Below are positions 34,743 to 43,974 of a stretch of 64,000 nucleotides of DNA, piece by piece (positions within the stretch are counted from its first letter, which is position 1; each line of letters opens with the position of its first letter). The notes under the pieces are model-generated. The model worked only from the letters and a program-made list of their open reading frames with translations. It was not told the origin of the DNA and did not search any database. A program made the position numbers and the translations under genes. The stretch spans positions 434,001 through 498,000 of the forward strand of contig NZ_JASHIE010000001.1 in the NCBI RefSeq assembly GCF_030056655.1, read 5' to 3'. Origin of the DNA: Flectobacillus rivi. GTDB taxonomy: Bacteria; Bacteroidota; Bacteroidia; Cytophagales; Spirosomataceae.

Positions 34743-37700
34743 ATGAAAAAGACCTTCCTATTACTATTTTCATTACTAGGAGCATCGGCGACGCAAGCAC
34801 AGCAATCCCTGCTTTTGCGTCATCCGAGTATCAACAATGATGGCTCTGTAGTAGCGTTCTCATACCAAGGCGATATTTGGACAGTACCAAGCACTGGTGG
34901 ACAAGCTACTCGCTTGACCATTCATGAGGCTTATGAGAGTAATCCAACCTTTAGCCCAGATGGTAAACAAATCGCTTTCTCTGGTGCAAGATTCGGCAAC
35001 AATGATATCTTTATCATGCCTACCACTGGCGGAATGCCAAAACGTTTAACTTTCCATTCAAGCCAAGACAATATCGCTAGCTGGACGCAGGCAGACAAAA
35101 TTCTATTTTCAACTTCTCGTGAATTCCGTCAAATCGAGCGCCCTTCTGAAGTATATGCTATTTCTCCAAAAGGAGGTACTGAATCAAGAATGTTAGATGT
35201 TCTTGGATTTGAGCCAACAGCTTCGCCAGATGGACGTTTTGTGGCTTTGGTTCGTGGTGACATCAACCCTGTGGCTCGTCAAGCATACACTGGTAGCTCA
35301 AATCGTGAGATATGGATTTTTGACACAAAATCAAAAAGCTATAATAAACTTCCTTTGTTTGCTACCAACGACGTAATGCCTCAATGGGGAAAAAACAATA
35401 CGCTCTATTTCTTGAGCAGTGTTGATGGAGCATACAACCTTTACCAGTTGAAAATTTCTAACGATGGTAAAGCAGAAGGAAGTCCTAAAAAGTTGACCAA
35501 CTTCAAAGATGAATCTATCCGCCATATCAATATCTCTACAGACGGCAATACCATTGTTTTTGAACAAGATATGAATCTTTACACTTACAAAGTGGCAAAT
35601 GGTTCTATCCAAAAAATCAATGTTACCATCAATGCCGACGATAGATTTGATGCTTCAGAAAGTAAAACATTTACTTCTGGTGTTGAAGATTTCAAGGTGT
35701 CGCCTAATGGTAAATTATTAGCTTATGGAATCCGTGGCGAAATTTTTGTCAAAGAAGCTGATAAAGAAAAAGCTCGTAGCATCAACGTTTCTTCTCACGC
35801 TTTCCGTGATATTGAACCTGCTTGGTTAAATGACTCTACCCTACTTTTCACAAGTGACCGTACAGGTGGTAACTTCGAAATGTTCATGGTACAGTCAGCA
35901 GATGCTTCGGAAAAGAATATCTTCAAGACATTGAAGCATAAAATTACACAGTTGACTACAACTCCAGACGACGAATCCAATTTGGTAGTTTCGAACGATG
36001 GTAAAAAAATTGCTTATGTACGTGGTAGAGGCAAATTCGTAGTGGCTGATATTAGTGCAGATGGCAAGTTGAGTAATGAAAAAGTTATCAATGATAGCTG
36101 GGCATCACCTAATGACATCGCTTGGAGCCCTGACAACAAATATTTGGCATATAGCTTAACTGACTTGTATTATAATCAAGAGATTTTCATCAAAGCTTCT
36201 GACAACACAGGCAAAGCAGTAAACGTAACTATGCACCCACGCCGTGATTCACGTCCTTTCTGGAGTGGAGATGGTTCAAAACTAGGCTTTGTTTCAGAGC
36301 GTAGTTCTGGTCGTAGTGCCGACATATGGTTTGTTTGGTTGAAAAAAGAAGACTGGGAAAAAGAAGCGCAAGACTGGCAAGAAAAAGACTCTGCTCCTGC
36401 TGAAGGTGCTGCTGGCAAGTCAGATAAAAAAGAAAAAGGTGTTAAACCAATCGTCATTGACTTCGATGGTATTCACAACCGTGTAGTTCAAGTGACCAAC
36501 TTCCCTGGTTCTGAATCTGATTTTGTTATTTCAAAAGACGGTGAAACCTTCTATTATGTAACCAACAGTAGCTCAGCAAAAGGTCGTGACTTGTACAGCA
36601 TCAAATGGGATGGTAAAGATTTAAAAGAAATCACCAAAGGTGGTAGCAACCCTGGTGGTTTGTATTTGGATAAAGAAGGAAAGTATATCTATTATAGCCG
36701 TATGGGCGGTTTTGGTGGCGGAGGCTTAGCTCGTATTGACACCAAAGCTGGTCTACCTGAATCATTACCAGTAAGTGCCAAAATGAAAGTAGACTACACT
36801 GGCGAGCGCACTCAAGTATTTGAAGAAGCGTGGCGTACAATCCGTGATGGTTTCTACGACCCACAATTCCACGGAAATAACTGGACGAAATTACACGACA
36901 AATACAAAGAACGTTGTATCAATGCTAGTACATCAAGTGATTTTAGAGATATGTTCAACTTGCTTTTAGGTGAATTAAACTCTAGTCACATGGGCTTAAC
37001 GGCGCCTGAACGTGCCGAAACTCAAAGAGAAGTAACTGGATTACTCGGTACAGAGTTGACTCCTACTGCAAATGGAATGAAAGTGTCACACGTTGTGCCA
37101 GAAACGCCTGTTACGAAATCAAAAAGTATCATTAATGAAGGCGAAACAATTGTAGCAATCAACGGACAACCTGTTGGACAATCTGATAACTTCTATGAAT
37201 TGTTGAATGGTTTGGCTAATGAAAAAGTAATTGTCTCTGTCAATGATGCTACAGGCAAAACTCGTGAAGTTGTGGTTCGTCTAACCAATAGCATTAGTAG
37301 TAACCTCTATGATGAGTGGGTTGAAAATCGCAAAAAGTTAGTAGAAAAATTCTCTAACGGTCGTTTGGGATATATCCATATCAAGAGTATGGATTTCCCT
37401 AGCTTTGAGGTAGTTGAGCGTGAGTTTACGGCAGCAGGATATGGCAAAGACGGTATCGTAATAGATGTACGTTACAATGGTGGTGGTTCGACAACTGATT
37501 ACTTAATGACGATTTTGAACTACAAACAACACGCCTATACGATTCCAAGAGGCGCTAGTGAAAATTTGGAAAAAGATAAATTGAAATTCCGTGATTATTA
37601 TCCAATTGGAGAGCGTTTGGTTTATGCAGCTTGGACAAAACCTTCAATTGCTTTGTGTAATGAAGGAAGCTATTCGAATGCTGAAATTTTCTCACATGCT

Positions 37701-37973
37701 TACAAATCATTAGGTATTGGTAAGTTGGTAGGTTTACCAACAAATGGTTCTGTAATTTCAACAGGTGGAAAATCGTTAATGGATGGCTCTTTTGTTCGTC
37801 TTCCAGGTCGTGGTTGGTACACTAAAACTACAGACAAAAACCAAGAGCTCGGACCAGCAGTTCCAGACGTTATTGTAGAAAACGAACCAGAGTGGATTTC
37901 GAAAGGTACAGACAATCAATTAAAAGTAGCCGTTGAAACTTTATTGAAAGATATTGATTCAGCGAAAAAATAA
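34743..37973 (+). CDS. Tricorn-like S41-family protease (secreted)
   Basis: The 1076-residue protein has a signal peptide (cleavage after A-Q-A near residue 18). Two beta-propellers of PD40/WD40-like blades follow (about 20-660; repeated S-P-D-G-K-x-I-A-F-S-G, S-x-D-G-x-K-I-A-Y and W-S-P-D-N-K-Y-L-A-Y units), then a tricorn core helix (T-Q-V-F-E-E-A-W-R), a PDZ domain (about 760-850; I-V-A-I-N-G-Q-P-V) and the S41 peptidase (about 870-1050; G-I-V-I-D-V-R-Y-N-G-G-G and the nucleophile Ser in S-N-A-E-I-F). A low-complexity acidic/basic segment (E-G-A-A-G-K-S-D-K-K-E-K-G) interrupts the second propeller. It probably degrades peptides in the periplasm; such enzymes are large and self-compartmentalised in archaea. 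Confidence 0.9.
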   Translation: MKKTFLLLFSLLGASATQAQQSLLLRHPSINNDGSVVAFSYQGDIWTVPSTGGQATRLTIHEAYESNPTFSPDGKQIAFSGARFGNNDIFIMPTTGGMPKRLTFHSSQDNIASWTQADKILFSTSREFRQIERPSEVYAISPKGGTESRMLDVLGFEPTASPDGRFVALVRGDINPVARQAYTGSSNREIWIFDTKSKSYNKLPLFATNDVMPQWGKNNTLYFLSSVDGAYNLYQLKISNDGKAEGSPKKLTNFKDESIRHINISTDGNTIVFEQDMNLYTYKVANGSIQKINVTINADDRFDASESKTFTSGVEDFKVSPNGKLLAYGIRGEIFVKEADKEKARSINVSSHAFRDIEPAWLNDSTLLFTSDRTGGNFEMFMVQSADASEKNIFKTLKHKITQLTTTPDDESNLVVSNDGKKIAYVRGRGKFVVADISADGKLSNEKVINDSWASPNDIAWSPDNKYLAYSLTDLYYNQEIFIKASDNTGKAVNVTMHPRRDSRPFWSGDGSKLGFVSERSSGRSADIWFVWLKKEDWEKEAQDWQEKDSAPAEGAAGKSDKKEKGVKPIVIDFDGIHNRVVQVTNFPGSESDFVISKDGETFYYVTNSSSAKGRDLYSIKWDGKDLKEITKGGSNPGGLYLDKEGKYIYYSRMGGFGGGGLARIDTKAGLPESLPVSAKMKVDYTGERTQVFEEAWRTIRDGFYDPQFHGNNWTKLHDKYKERCINASTSSDFRDMFNLLLGELNSSHMGLTAPERAETQREVTGLLGTELTPTANGMKVSHVVPETPVTKSKSIINEGETIVAINGQPVGQSDNFYELLNGLANEKVIVSVNDATGKTREVVVRLTNSISSNLYDEWVENRKKLVEKFSNGRLGYIHIKSMDFPSFEVVEREFTAAGYGKDGIVIDVRYNGGGSTTDYLMTILNYKQHAYTIPRGASENLEKDKLKFRDYYPIGERLVYAAWTKPSIALCNEGSYSNAEIFSHAYKSLGIGKLVGLPTNGSVISTGGKSLMDGSFVRLPGRGWYTKTTDKNQELGPAVPDVIVENEPEWISKGTDNQLKVAVETLLKDIDSAKK

Positions 37974-37994
37974 TCTAAAATTTATTTAATATTT

Positions 37995-38029
37995 AAAGGG
38001 GTTCTGATTTGTTTCGGAAGCCCTTTTTT
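37995..38029 (+). terminator. Likely terminator after the tricorn-like gene
   Basis: AAAGGG and CCCTTT (with inner TTC/GAA) pair with one bulge and are followed by a T-tract. Confidence 0.6.
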
Positions 38030-38145
38030 GTATTTTTAGGCGACCTTACAACGTTGAATTATTTTATTTCACAAACCTGTGACTTCTTGCCTTGTTCAAC
38101 GTTTAGAGGTAGATTAATTTAAACTTAAATCAAACTTATACCGCT

Positions 38146-38613
38146 ATGGGACTTATGTCTTTCTTTAAGGGTGTTGGTGAAAAAATTTTCGGAAACCACA
38201 CTCAAGTAGAGCCAGCAAAAGCTGCCGAAGTAGAACCTCTAAGAGCTAGTGCTCTTTTAGCACACGTAAAACAATTAGGTCTTGCCTACAACTCATTAAC
38301 TATCCGTACAAATGGTGACACAGTTTCAATCATCGGAGAAGTTGCCAAACAAGAAGATGCAGAAAAAATTGCATTAGCTGTGGGTAACGTTGAAGGTGTA
38401 AAAGTTGTAGATAACCAACTTACGGTAGACGAACCAGAAGAAGAAGCACAGTATCACGAAGTAGTAAAAGGTGATTCTTTATCAAAAATTGCCCAACATT
38501 ACTACGGTGACATGATGAAATATCCTGTGATTTTCGAAGCAAATAAACCGATGTTAAAAGATCCTAATTTGATCTACCCTGGTCAGTTGCTTAGAATTCC
38601 ACCATTGAAATAA
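38146..38613 (+). CDS. lysM: BON-LysM peptidoglycan/K+-binding protein LysM (YgaU/Kbp type)
   Basis: The 155-residue cytoplasmic-type protein has an N-terminal M-G-L-M-S-F-F-K-G-V-G-E-K-I-F-G segment. A BON domain follows (about 29-95; G-D-T-V-S-I-I-G-E-V, then G-V-K-V-V-D-N-Q-L-T-V), then a LysM domain (about 101-153; Y-H-E-V-V-K-G-D-S-L-S-K-I-A-Q-H-Y-Y-G, ending in P-G-Q-L-L-R-I-P). This order is that of LysM/YgaU, which in E. coli binds potassium (Kbp). There is no signal peptide. It stands alone with a strong terminator. Confidence 0.92.
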   Translation: MGLMSFFKGVGEKIFGNHTQVEPAKAAEVEPLRASALLAHVKQLGLAYNSLTIRTNGDTVSIIGEVAKQEDAEKIALAVGNVEGVKVVDNQLTVDEPEEEAQYHEVVKGDSLSKIAQHYYGDMMKYPVIFEANKPMLKDPNLIYPGQLLRIPPLK

Positions 38614-38620
38614 AAGTATT

Positions 38621-38653
38621 AAGGCTAGTCAAAACTGACTAGCCTTATTTTTT
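38621..38653. terminator. Terminator between lysM and the SMP-30 gene
   Basis: AAGGCTAGTCA (38621-38631), loop AAAC and TGACTAGCCTT (38636-38646) are followed by ATTTTTT. It sits between convergent genes and touches the stop of the minus-strand gene. Confidence 0.9.
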
Positions 38654-39542
38654 ATATCGCAAATCGACGCGTTTCTATCCCTTGCGCTTCTACCTTGCAT
38701 CTAAATATGTGTCCACTCATAGGATAAGTCAAAAGTTCTCGCTCATCCAAGCCTTCTCTAGCAGTTGTAATCACCAATTCGTTAAAATCAGGACCTATCC
38801 AGTTACAAGAAGTTACATTAGGAACTGGAAGTTTTATTTCAGCCAGCTCCTCCCCTGTTTTTGAGTCAATACAAGCAACCCTAAAACCACCCCAGAATGC
38901 TACCCACAAATTACCCTCAGTGTCAATACACATTCCATCGGGTAGCTCATCACGATTTCGAGATTGATAAACCACCTTTTCTTTGGTCAATATCAACGCA
39001 TTTTGCTCGTTTATTTCAAATCTTCTAATATTTCGTTTAAGTGAATCTATAAAGAAAAAGTATTGCCCATCTTGGCTCCATGCCATACCATTCGAGATTC
39101 CTAACTTAGACAGCAAGTGTATTTGCTCTCCTGTGGGCGAAATACAGTATAAATTTCCTTCATTTCGCTGATTCTCGATTTGCATAGTACCCACCCATAA
39201 TCGCCCTTGAGGGTCTATTTGTCCATCATTACACCTATTATAGACCAAATGAGTCTCCATTGGCTTCCACAACTCCAAATAACTAGTTTTGACGTCATAC
39301 CAACATAAACTACCCTGTAATCCCAAAAGGACCTTGTAAGGCGTATTTGTCAACGCCACCATACCTATACGCTTTGAGATAGCACTAAAATGGTGTACTT
39401 GAGTATTCAAACAATACCAGTTGATTGTTCGTCCTTCAATATCAACCCAATAAATCGCATTGGTAGACGAACACCATACAGGACCCTCTCCCAATCGACA
39501 GCTCGATTCTAATAGCAACTCAGCTTGATATACTTTTTTCAT
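38652..39542 (-). CDS. SMP-30/gluconolactonase-family lactonase
   Basis: From the ATG at 39542 the product is 296 residues; an upstream in-frame start at 39593 would add a non-conserved 17-residue head. The six-bladed propeller metal site is visible: Glu in R-L-G-E-G-P-V-W (near residue 17), Asn in G-I-S-N-G-M-A-W and Asp in L-P-D-G-M-C-I-D. The substrate-entry part N-R-C-N-D-G is also present. Family members hydrolyse aldonolactones with a divalent metal. There is no signal peptide, so it is probably a cytoplasmic sugar lactonase. Confidence 0.88.
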   Translation of the reverse strand: MKKVYQAELLLESSCRLGEGPVWCSSTNAIYWVDIEGRTINWYCLNTQVHHFSAISKRIGMVALTNTPYKVLLGLQGSLCWYDVKTSYLELWKPMETHLVYNRCNDGQIDPQGRLWVGTMQIENQRNEGNLYCISPTGEQIHLLSKLGISNGMAWSQDGQYFFFIDSLKRNIRRFEINEQNALILTKEKVVYQSRNRDELPDGMCIDTEGNLWVAFWGGFRVACIDSKTGEELAEIKLPVPNVTSCNWIGPDFNELVITTAREGLDERELLTYPMSGHIFRCKVEAQGIETRRFAI

Positions 39543-40187
39543 AGTCAGTTCGGATCTTCTAAACATTTTTGATGAGAGAATAGAGTTATACAATAATAGT
39601 TTTTTTCGCAGGCTATTTTGCGAAAAATCAAAGATATTTTTCAGAATGAACCTACTTATTTCTTACCAGATGTTAACCTAAGTAAAACTACCTGTAGCAT
39701 TGTTATAACAAGCTTAATTTTGTACAATCGACAATCTTGTAAAAATACAATTAGTTAAGGAGAGAGAAAAATCATCGAAAATTCAGGCTATTTCCCATAA
39801 TATATTCTTTTTTGAGTGTGTATGCTAAATAAAAATAGCTGTAAATACATCAATTTTTCCAAACACTTTACTGTTATTAATGGTTACTTAATACACTGGC
39901 AATCAAGACATTTTCAGAAAGAAACGCGGTAAATAAAATCTAAGAAAAATCATATTTTATTTTTTTGAGTAAATCTGCACCGTTTTTGTTCTTTTTATGT
40001 TAAAAAATTAGAAAGCCCTTAGATTTGAAATTTAAGGCATAATTTAATAGACTATTATAAAGAAAAAATATAAAGAGAACAAGAAAGTAATTATTATATG
40101 ACAGGAATTGTGCAATTTTAAGATTATTTTTTGTTACCTATTCGAATAAGTATAATATAACTAACGAGATAATTTTTTTTGTGAGAA
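39543..40187. other. 645-bp spacer between divergent genes
   Basis: Strongly AT-rich. No gene, RNA gene or strong hairpin seen. It must carry the promoters of the SMP-30 gene (leftward) and mqo (rightward), but no clean -33/-7 pair was found. Confidence 0.5.
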
Positions 40188-41705
40188 ATGCGTAAAAAAT
40201 TAAAGAGTGCTGCCAACTATTCAGATGTTGTTTTGATTGGGGCAGGCGTTATGAGTGCGACGCTCGGGGTGTTGTTAAAAGAACTTCAACCTGATTTAAA
40301 AATTACTATTTTCGAACGTCTTGATTTGATTGCAGGAGAAAGTTCGGAAGCTTGGAACAACGCAGGTACAGGTCATGCCGCATTATGTGAGCTGAACTAT
40401 ACTCCTGAAAAACCAGACGGTAGTGTTGATGGATCTAAGGCGTTAAAAATTTATGATTCATTCCAACTTTCACGCCAATTCTGGTCATATTTAGTCGAAA
40501 AAAATATTCTTTCACCTGAGGATTTTATCCAATCTGTACCTCACATGAGTTTCGTTCATGGTGAAAAGAACGTAAGCTATCTTCGTAAGCGTTTTGATTT
40601 ATTGACTCAATACCATGTTTTCAAAGATATGGTTTATACCGAAAATCCAGAAGAAATTAAAAACTGGATTCCTTTGGTAATGGAAGGTCGTGATGAGAAT
40701 CAACCTGTGGCAGCTACTTACACTGATGCAGGAACTGATGTCAACTTCGGAAATTTGACACGTATGTTGTTCGATCACTTGAAAAACATGGACGGTGTTA
40801 AAATCCGTTTGAAGCATGAAGTAACCGATTTAGAGCAATTAGAAGATGGAAACTGGTGTATTACTTTAGATAACCTTGCTACCAAAAAGCGTAACAAAAA
40901 GAAAATCTACGCAAGTTTTGTGTTTGTTGGTGCTGGTGGTGGTGCTTTACCATTATTAGAGAAATCTAAAATTGAAGAAGGTAAAGGTTTTGGAGGTTTC
41001 CCAGTAAGTGGACAATGGTTAAAGTGTAACAATCCTGAAGTTGTAGAACGCCACAATGCGAAAGTATATGGTAAGGCGGCGGTAGGTGCTCCTCCAATGT
41101 CTGTTCCACACTTAGACTCTCGTATGATCGATGGTCAGAAAGAACTTCTTTTTGGTCCTTATGCAGGCTTTACGACTCGCTTCTTGAAAGAAGGTTCATT
41201 ATTAGACTTACCTTCTTCTATCAAATTGAGTAATATAGTACCAATGATGCAAGCAGGTTTACAAAATATTGACCTGACTAAATATTTAATTGAACAAGTA
41301 AGACAATCACCAGAAGATCGTTTAGAAGCATTGAAAGAATACTTCCCGAACGCACGTATGGAGGATTGGGAATTGTTAGTAGCTGGACAACGCGTGCAGG
41401 TAATCAAGAAAGACCCTGTAAAAGGTGGAGTACTTGAATTCGGTACTGAAATTGTAGCAGCTTCTGACGGTTCAATTGCGGCCTTATTAGGTGCCTCTCC
41501 TGGTGCTTCTACAGCCGTTGACATTATGTTGAAATTATTGGAACGTTGTTTCAACGAAGAGTATCATACAGAAGAATGGCAAAGTAAATTGAAAGCGATG
41601 ATTCCTTCATTTGGTCAGTCTCTAATTAGTAACGATGAGTTATTTAACCAAATCAACCATTGGACTAACGATGTACTTGGTCTTAAATCGGCTGAATTAG
41701 CTTAA
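40188..41705 (+). CDS. mqo: Malate:quinone oxidoreductase
   Basis: The 505-residue protein matches the Mqo family: the FAD Rossmann start V-V-L-I-G-A-G-V-M-S-A-T-L-G, then E-S-S-E-A-W-N-N-A-G-T-G-H-A-A-L-C-E-L-N-Y-T (cut in the middle here for brevity), G-A-G-G-G-A-L-P-L-L, G-F-G-G-F-P-V-S-G, and near the end L-L-G-A-S-P-G-A-S-T-A-V. It oxidises malate to oxaloacetate and passes electrons to the quinone pool as a peripheral membrane flavoprotein of the TCA cycle. Length is normal. It is monocistronic, with a strong terminator 17 bp after the stop. Confidence 0.95.
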   Translation: MRKKLKSAANYSDVVLIGAGVMSATLGVLLKELQPDLKITIFERLDLIAGESSEAWNNAGTGHAALCELNYTPEKPDGSVDGSKALKIYDSFQLSRQFWSYLVEKNILSPEDFIQSVPHMSFVHGEKNVSYLRKRFDLLTQYHVFKDMVYTENPEEIKNWIPLVMEGRDENQPVAATYTDAGTDVNFGNLTRMLFDHLKNMDGVKIRLKHEVTDLEQLEDGNWCITLDNLATKKRNKKKIYASFVFVGAGGGALPLLEKSKIEEGKGFGGFPVSGQWLKCNNPEVVERHNAKVYGKAAVGAPPMSVPHLDSRMIDGQKELLFGPYAGFTTRFLKEGSLLDLPSSIKLSNIVPMMQAGLQNIDLTKYLIEQVRQSPEDRLEALKEYFPNARMEDWELLVAGQRVQVIKKDPVKGGVLEFGTEIVAASDGSIAALLGASPGASTAVDIMLKLLERCFNEEYHTEEWQSKLKAMIPSFGQSLISNDELFNQINHWTNDVLGLKSAELA

Positions 41706-41722
41706 TACTAGATACTATTTCT

Positions 41723-41765
41723 CACAAAAAAGCCTTTCCTTGTATCAAGGAAAGGCTTTTTTGTG
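41723..41765 (+). terminator. Long perfect terminator after mqo
   Basis: A 20-bp perfect stem (41723-41742 and 41746-41765) with a 3-nt loop and internal A/T runs, so it can terminate on both strands. Confidence 0.93.
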
Positions 41766-41813
41766 TTGGCTTCTTTTGTTTCAAGTAAAGTTTGGGAACT
41801 GTTACAAAACAAA

Positions 41814-41840
41814 AAAGCCTAACTCAATGAGTTAGGCTTT
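41814..41840 (-). terminator. Terminator of the tRNA operon
   Basis: AAAGCCTAACTCA (41814-41826) and TGAGTTAGGCTTT (41828-41840) form a perfect stem. On the minus strand it follows tRNA-Pro at 41842 and is followed by a T-run. Confidence 0.9.
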
Positions 41841-41841
41841 G

Positions 41842-41915
41842 TCGGGATGGCAGGATTCGAACCTACGACCTCCTGCTCCCAAAGCAGGCGCGATACCGGA
41901 CTACGCTACATCCCG
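41842..41915 (-). tRNA. tRNA-Pro (anticodon UGG), distal copy
   Basis: 74 nt. Acceptor arms CGGGATG and CATCCCG pair, the anticodon loop reads TTTGGGA (UGG), and the T loop is GGTTCGAATCC. CCA is not encoded. It is identical to the copy at 42146-42219. Confidence 0.97.
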
Positions 41916-41996
41916 AATTTTCTAAATTAATTTAACATTAATAAGAAAAGTATTTTGTTAAAAGATTCACGCTTCTGTGCATCTTATTCTCAGGTG

Positions 41997-42070
41997 TGAT
42001 TCCGTCAGGATTCGAACCTGAGACCTACTGCTTAGAAGGCAGTTGCTCTATCCAGCTGAGCTACGGAACC
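41997..42070 (-). tRNA. tRNA-Arg (anticodon UCU)
   Basis: 74 nt. The acceptor GGTTCCG pairs with CGGAATC (one G-T), the anticodon loop CTTCTAA gives UCU, and the T loop is GGTTCGAATCC. CCA is not encoded. Confidence 0.97.
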
Positions 42071-42145
42071 GGAATAAAAAAGGATTCTGATTCCAGACGG
42101 AACTGAAAATTCACTTATGTCAATCTTCAAAATCCTAAATTATGG

Positions 42146-42219
42146 TCGGGATGGCAGGATTCGAACCTACGACCTCCTGCTCCCAAAGCAGGCGCGATAC
42201 CGGACTACGCTACATCCCG
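42146..42219 (-). tRNA. tRNA-Pro (anticodon UGG), proximal copy
   Basis: 74 nt and identical to the tRNA at 41842-41915. It lies between tRNA-Ser and tRNA-Arg in the operon. CCA is not encoded. Confidence 0.97.
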
Positions 42220-42245
42220 AACTTTTGGCCATTCCACTTTAAAAG

Positions 42246-42335
42246 TGGCGGAGAGAGAGGGATTCGAACCCTCGGTACCGTTACCAGTACGACAGTTTAG
42301 CAAACTGTTCCTTTCGGCCTCTCAGGCATCTCTCC
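42246..42335 (-). tRNA. tRNA-Ser (anticodon GCU)
   Basis: 90 nt including an encoded CCA (42248-42246). The acceptor GGAGAGA pairs with TCTCTCC, the anticodon loop TTGCTAA gives GCU, and a long variable arm marks class II. First gene of the tRNA operon. Confidence 0.97.
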
Positions 42336-42384
42336 TTAACACTCAAAGTATCTCGTTAGATACCTTCCTTGTGTTTAGGTGATG

Positions 42385-42416
42385 CAAAGGTACGGCTTTT
42401 TTTGTTTAAGATGCAA
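42385..42416 (-). promoter_or_regulatory. Promoter of the Ser-Pro-Arg-Pro tRNA operon
   Basis: On the minus strand TTGC (-33 region, 42416-42413) and TACCTTTG (42392-42385) are separated by 20 bp, 50 bp upstream of tRNA-Ser. The -7 box is a perfect TAnnTTTG. Confidence 0.75.
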
Positions 42417-42668
42417 GTCGAAAATGAAAAAAAAATGCTTTTTCTTGAAAGTTTTTCACAACATACACCATACAATTCTGATTAACAATTACTTAAAACA
42501 ACTATTACAAAAGCACTTTTTTTGAAAGTTTTTTCAGCTAAAAACCACTTCTAGTTGTTTTTTAAGGCATTTTCAAATTTATCTAAGATTTAATATTTCA
42601 ATCTAAAAGTTTATCGTCTACGTATATCTGAAAAATCTAATCCATAAAAACTTTGAATTGCCTACAAC

Positions 42669-43706
42669 ATGAAAAAATCATTCCTATTATTCACACTTTG
42701 TGGATTTGGGGGTATTATCTTTTTGAGCGCTTGCTTAAAAAATTCTGATGCCCAACCACTAGAAATCTTTAAGGTTTCTACGCTCTTCGTTTCAAATGCT
42801 GAAACAACAGTCAACGCAAAAAATCTACAATTATTCAAGCCGGCAGACTCTACGGTACTCGTTCCTAAGTTTGAACTAAACAACGGTGCACAAGATGCTA
42901 ATGGTGTTCTATTTGTTGCCAGTAAAAATTTTTTATTTCAAGTTAGTCGCGCACAAAAAAGTATCAGACTTTACACCAATTCTTCTACTCTTTTTGAAGC
43001 CTCGCTACCCAATAATATCATCATTGACTCTACCCTATCGAGCGGAAGAGAAATTGCCTATGACGAGACAAATGATGCCCTATTCGTCGCCAACAATACA
43101 GATAGTACAATTAGAGTCTATGAAAAAGTATCGACCTTAAATGGAAAATATGTAGGAAAAAAACTTAAATTGAGTGGCGAGCCATGGGGAATTACCTACG
43201 ATAAAAAGAACAACCGACTATTTGTTGTAATGGATAAAAATGCTCTTAGAATAGAAATATATAATAATCCTTCTGGTATAGAGGCTGGGAAAGTTACTGC
43301 TAGTCTCAGATTTTTTATAAATGGTTATAAAATCAATGGCGCAACAGCACGATTGCATGGCATTGCCTATTCATCGCAAAGGGATATGCTATTTGTAACA
43401 GAGATAGGAAATGCTTCAGGTACGAATTTTGATAAAGATGGTGGTATTTATATTATAGACAAAGTATCTAAGATTACCAATAATAGCTCAATCCTTGCCA
43501 ATAGAGCGATTTATGGCTCAAACACAGGCTTGGGTAACCCTGTAGACATTGCGATTGATGATCGTAATATAAAAGGGTTTATTTATGTTGCAGAAAAAGC
43601 CAACAAAAAGATCCTAGTTTTTGGATTTGGAGATAATGGGAATGTCGCTCCTATTCGAGGATATACTTCAACTTTTTCGCCTGAAGCTATTGATATTGAT
43701 TATTGA
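42669..43706 (+). CDS. Beta-propeller (NHL/YncE-like) lipoprotein
   Basis: The 345-residue product has a lipoprotein signal (F-L-S-A-C, Cys21). The mature part holds repeated propeller-blade signatures such as E-I-A-Y-D-E-T-N-D-A-L-F-V-A-N, G-I-T-Y-D-K-K-N-N-R-L-F-V-V, G-I-A-Y-S-S-Q-R-D-M-L-F-V-T and D-I-A-I-D-D-R-N, spaced about 45-60 residues. It is a predicted envelope-anchored propeller of unknown ligand. It is convergent with gltD, and a large palindrome lies between them. Confidence 0.75.
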   Translation: MKKSFLLFTLCGFGGIIFLSACLKNSDAQPLEIFKVSTLFVSNAETTVNAKNLQLFKPADSTVLVPKFELNNGAQDANGVLFVASKNFLFQVSRAQKSIRLYTNSSTLFEASLPNNIIIDSTLSSGREIAYDETNDALFVANNTDSTIRVYEKVSTLNGKYVGKKLKLSGEPWGITYDKKNNRLFVVMDKNALRIEIYNNPSGIEAGKVTASLRFFINGYKINGATARLHGIAYSSQRDMLFVTEIGNASGTNFDKDGGIYIIDKVSKITNNSSILANRAIYGSNTGLGNPVDIAIDDRNIKGFIYVAEKANKKILVFGFGDNGNVAPIRGYTSTFSPEAIDIDY

Positions 43707-43841
43707 GATTGCCGTCGTAAAAGTACTGTGGTAGCTGGTCACCAAACATGAGTCATCCCGAATTTAGCGAGTGAGTGATTATATAAAAATTTGTATTCAG
43801 TCAGTAGAGACGCCATGATTGCGTCTTAGGCAAAGTTATAT

Positions 43842-43910
43842 CTAGTATATCAGCATTAAAAAAGCGGTCGAAAATAATTTTCGACCGCTTTTTTAATGCT
43901 GATATACTAG
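43842..43910. terminator. 69-bp perfect palindromic terminator
   Basis: Two 33-bp arms (43842-43874 and 43878-43910) are exactly complementary around a 3-nt loop. The core GCGGTCGAAAA/TTTTCGACCGC is flanked by AAAAAA/TTTTTT, so it works in both directions between the propeller lipoprotein and gltD. Confidence 0.93.
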
Positions 43911-43974
43911 TGAATCGTAGAATCAAAAGATAATTGCTCATTCTTTCAATCAGAATTCACTCATCTTGAAATCA

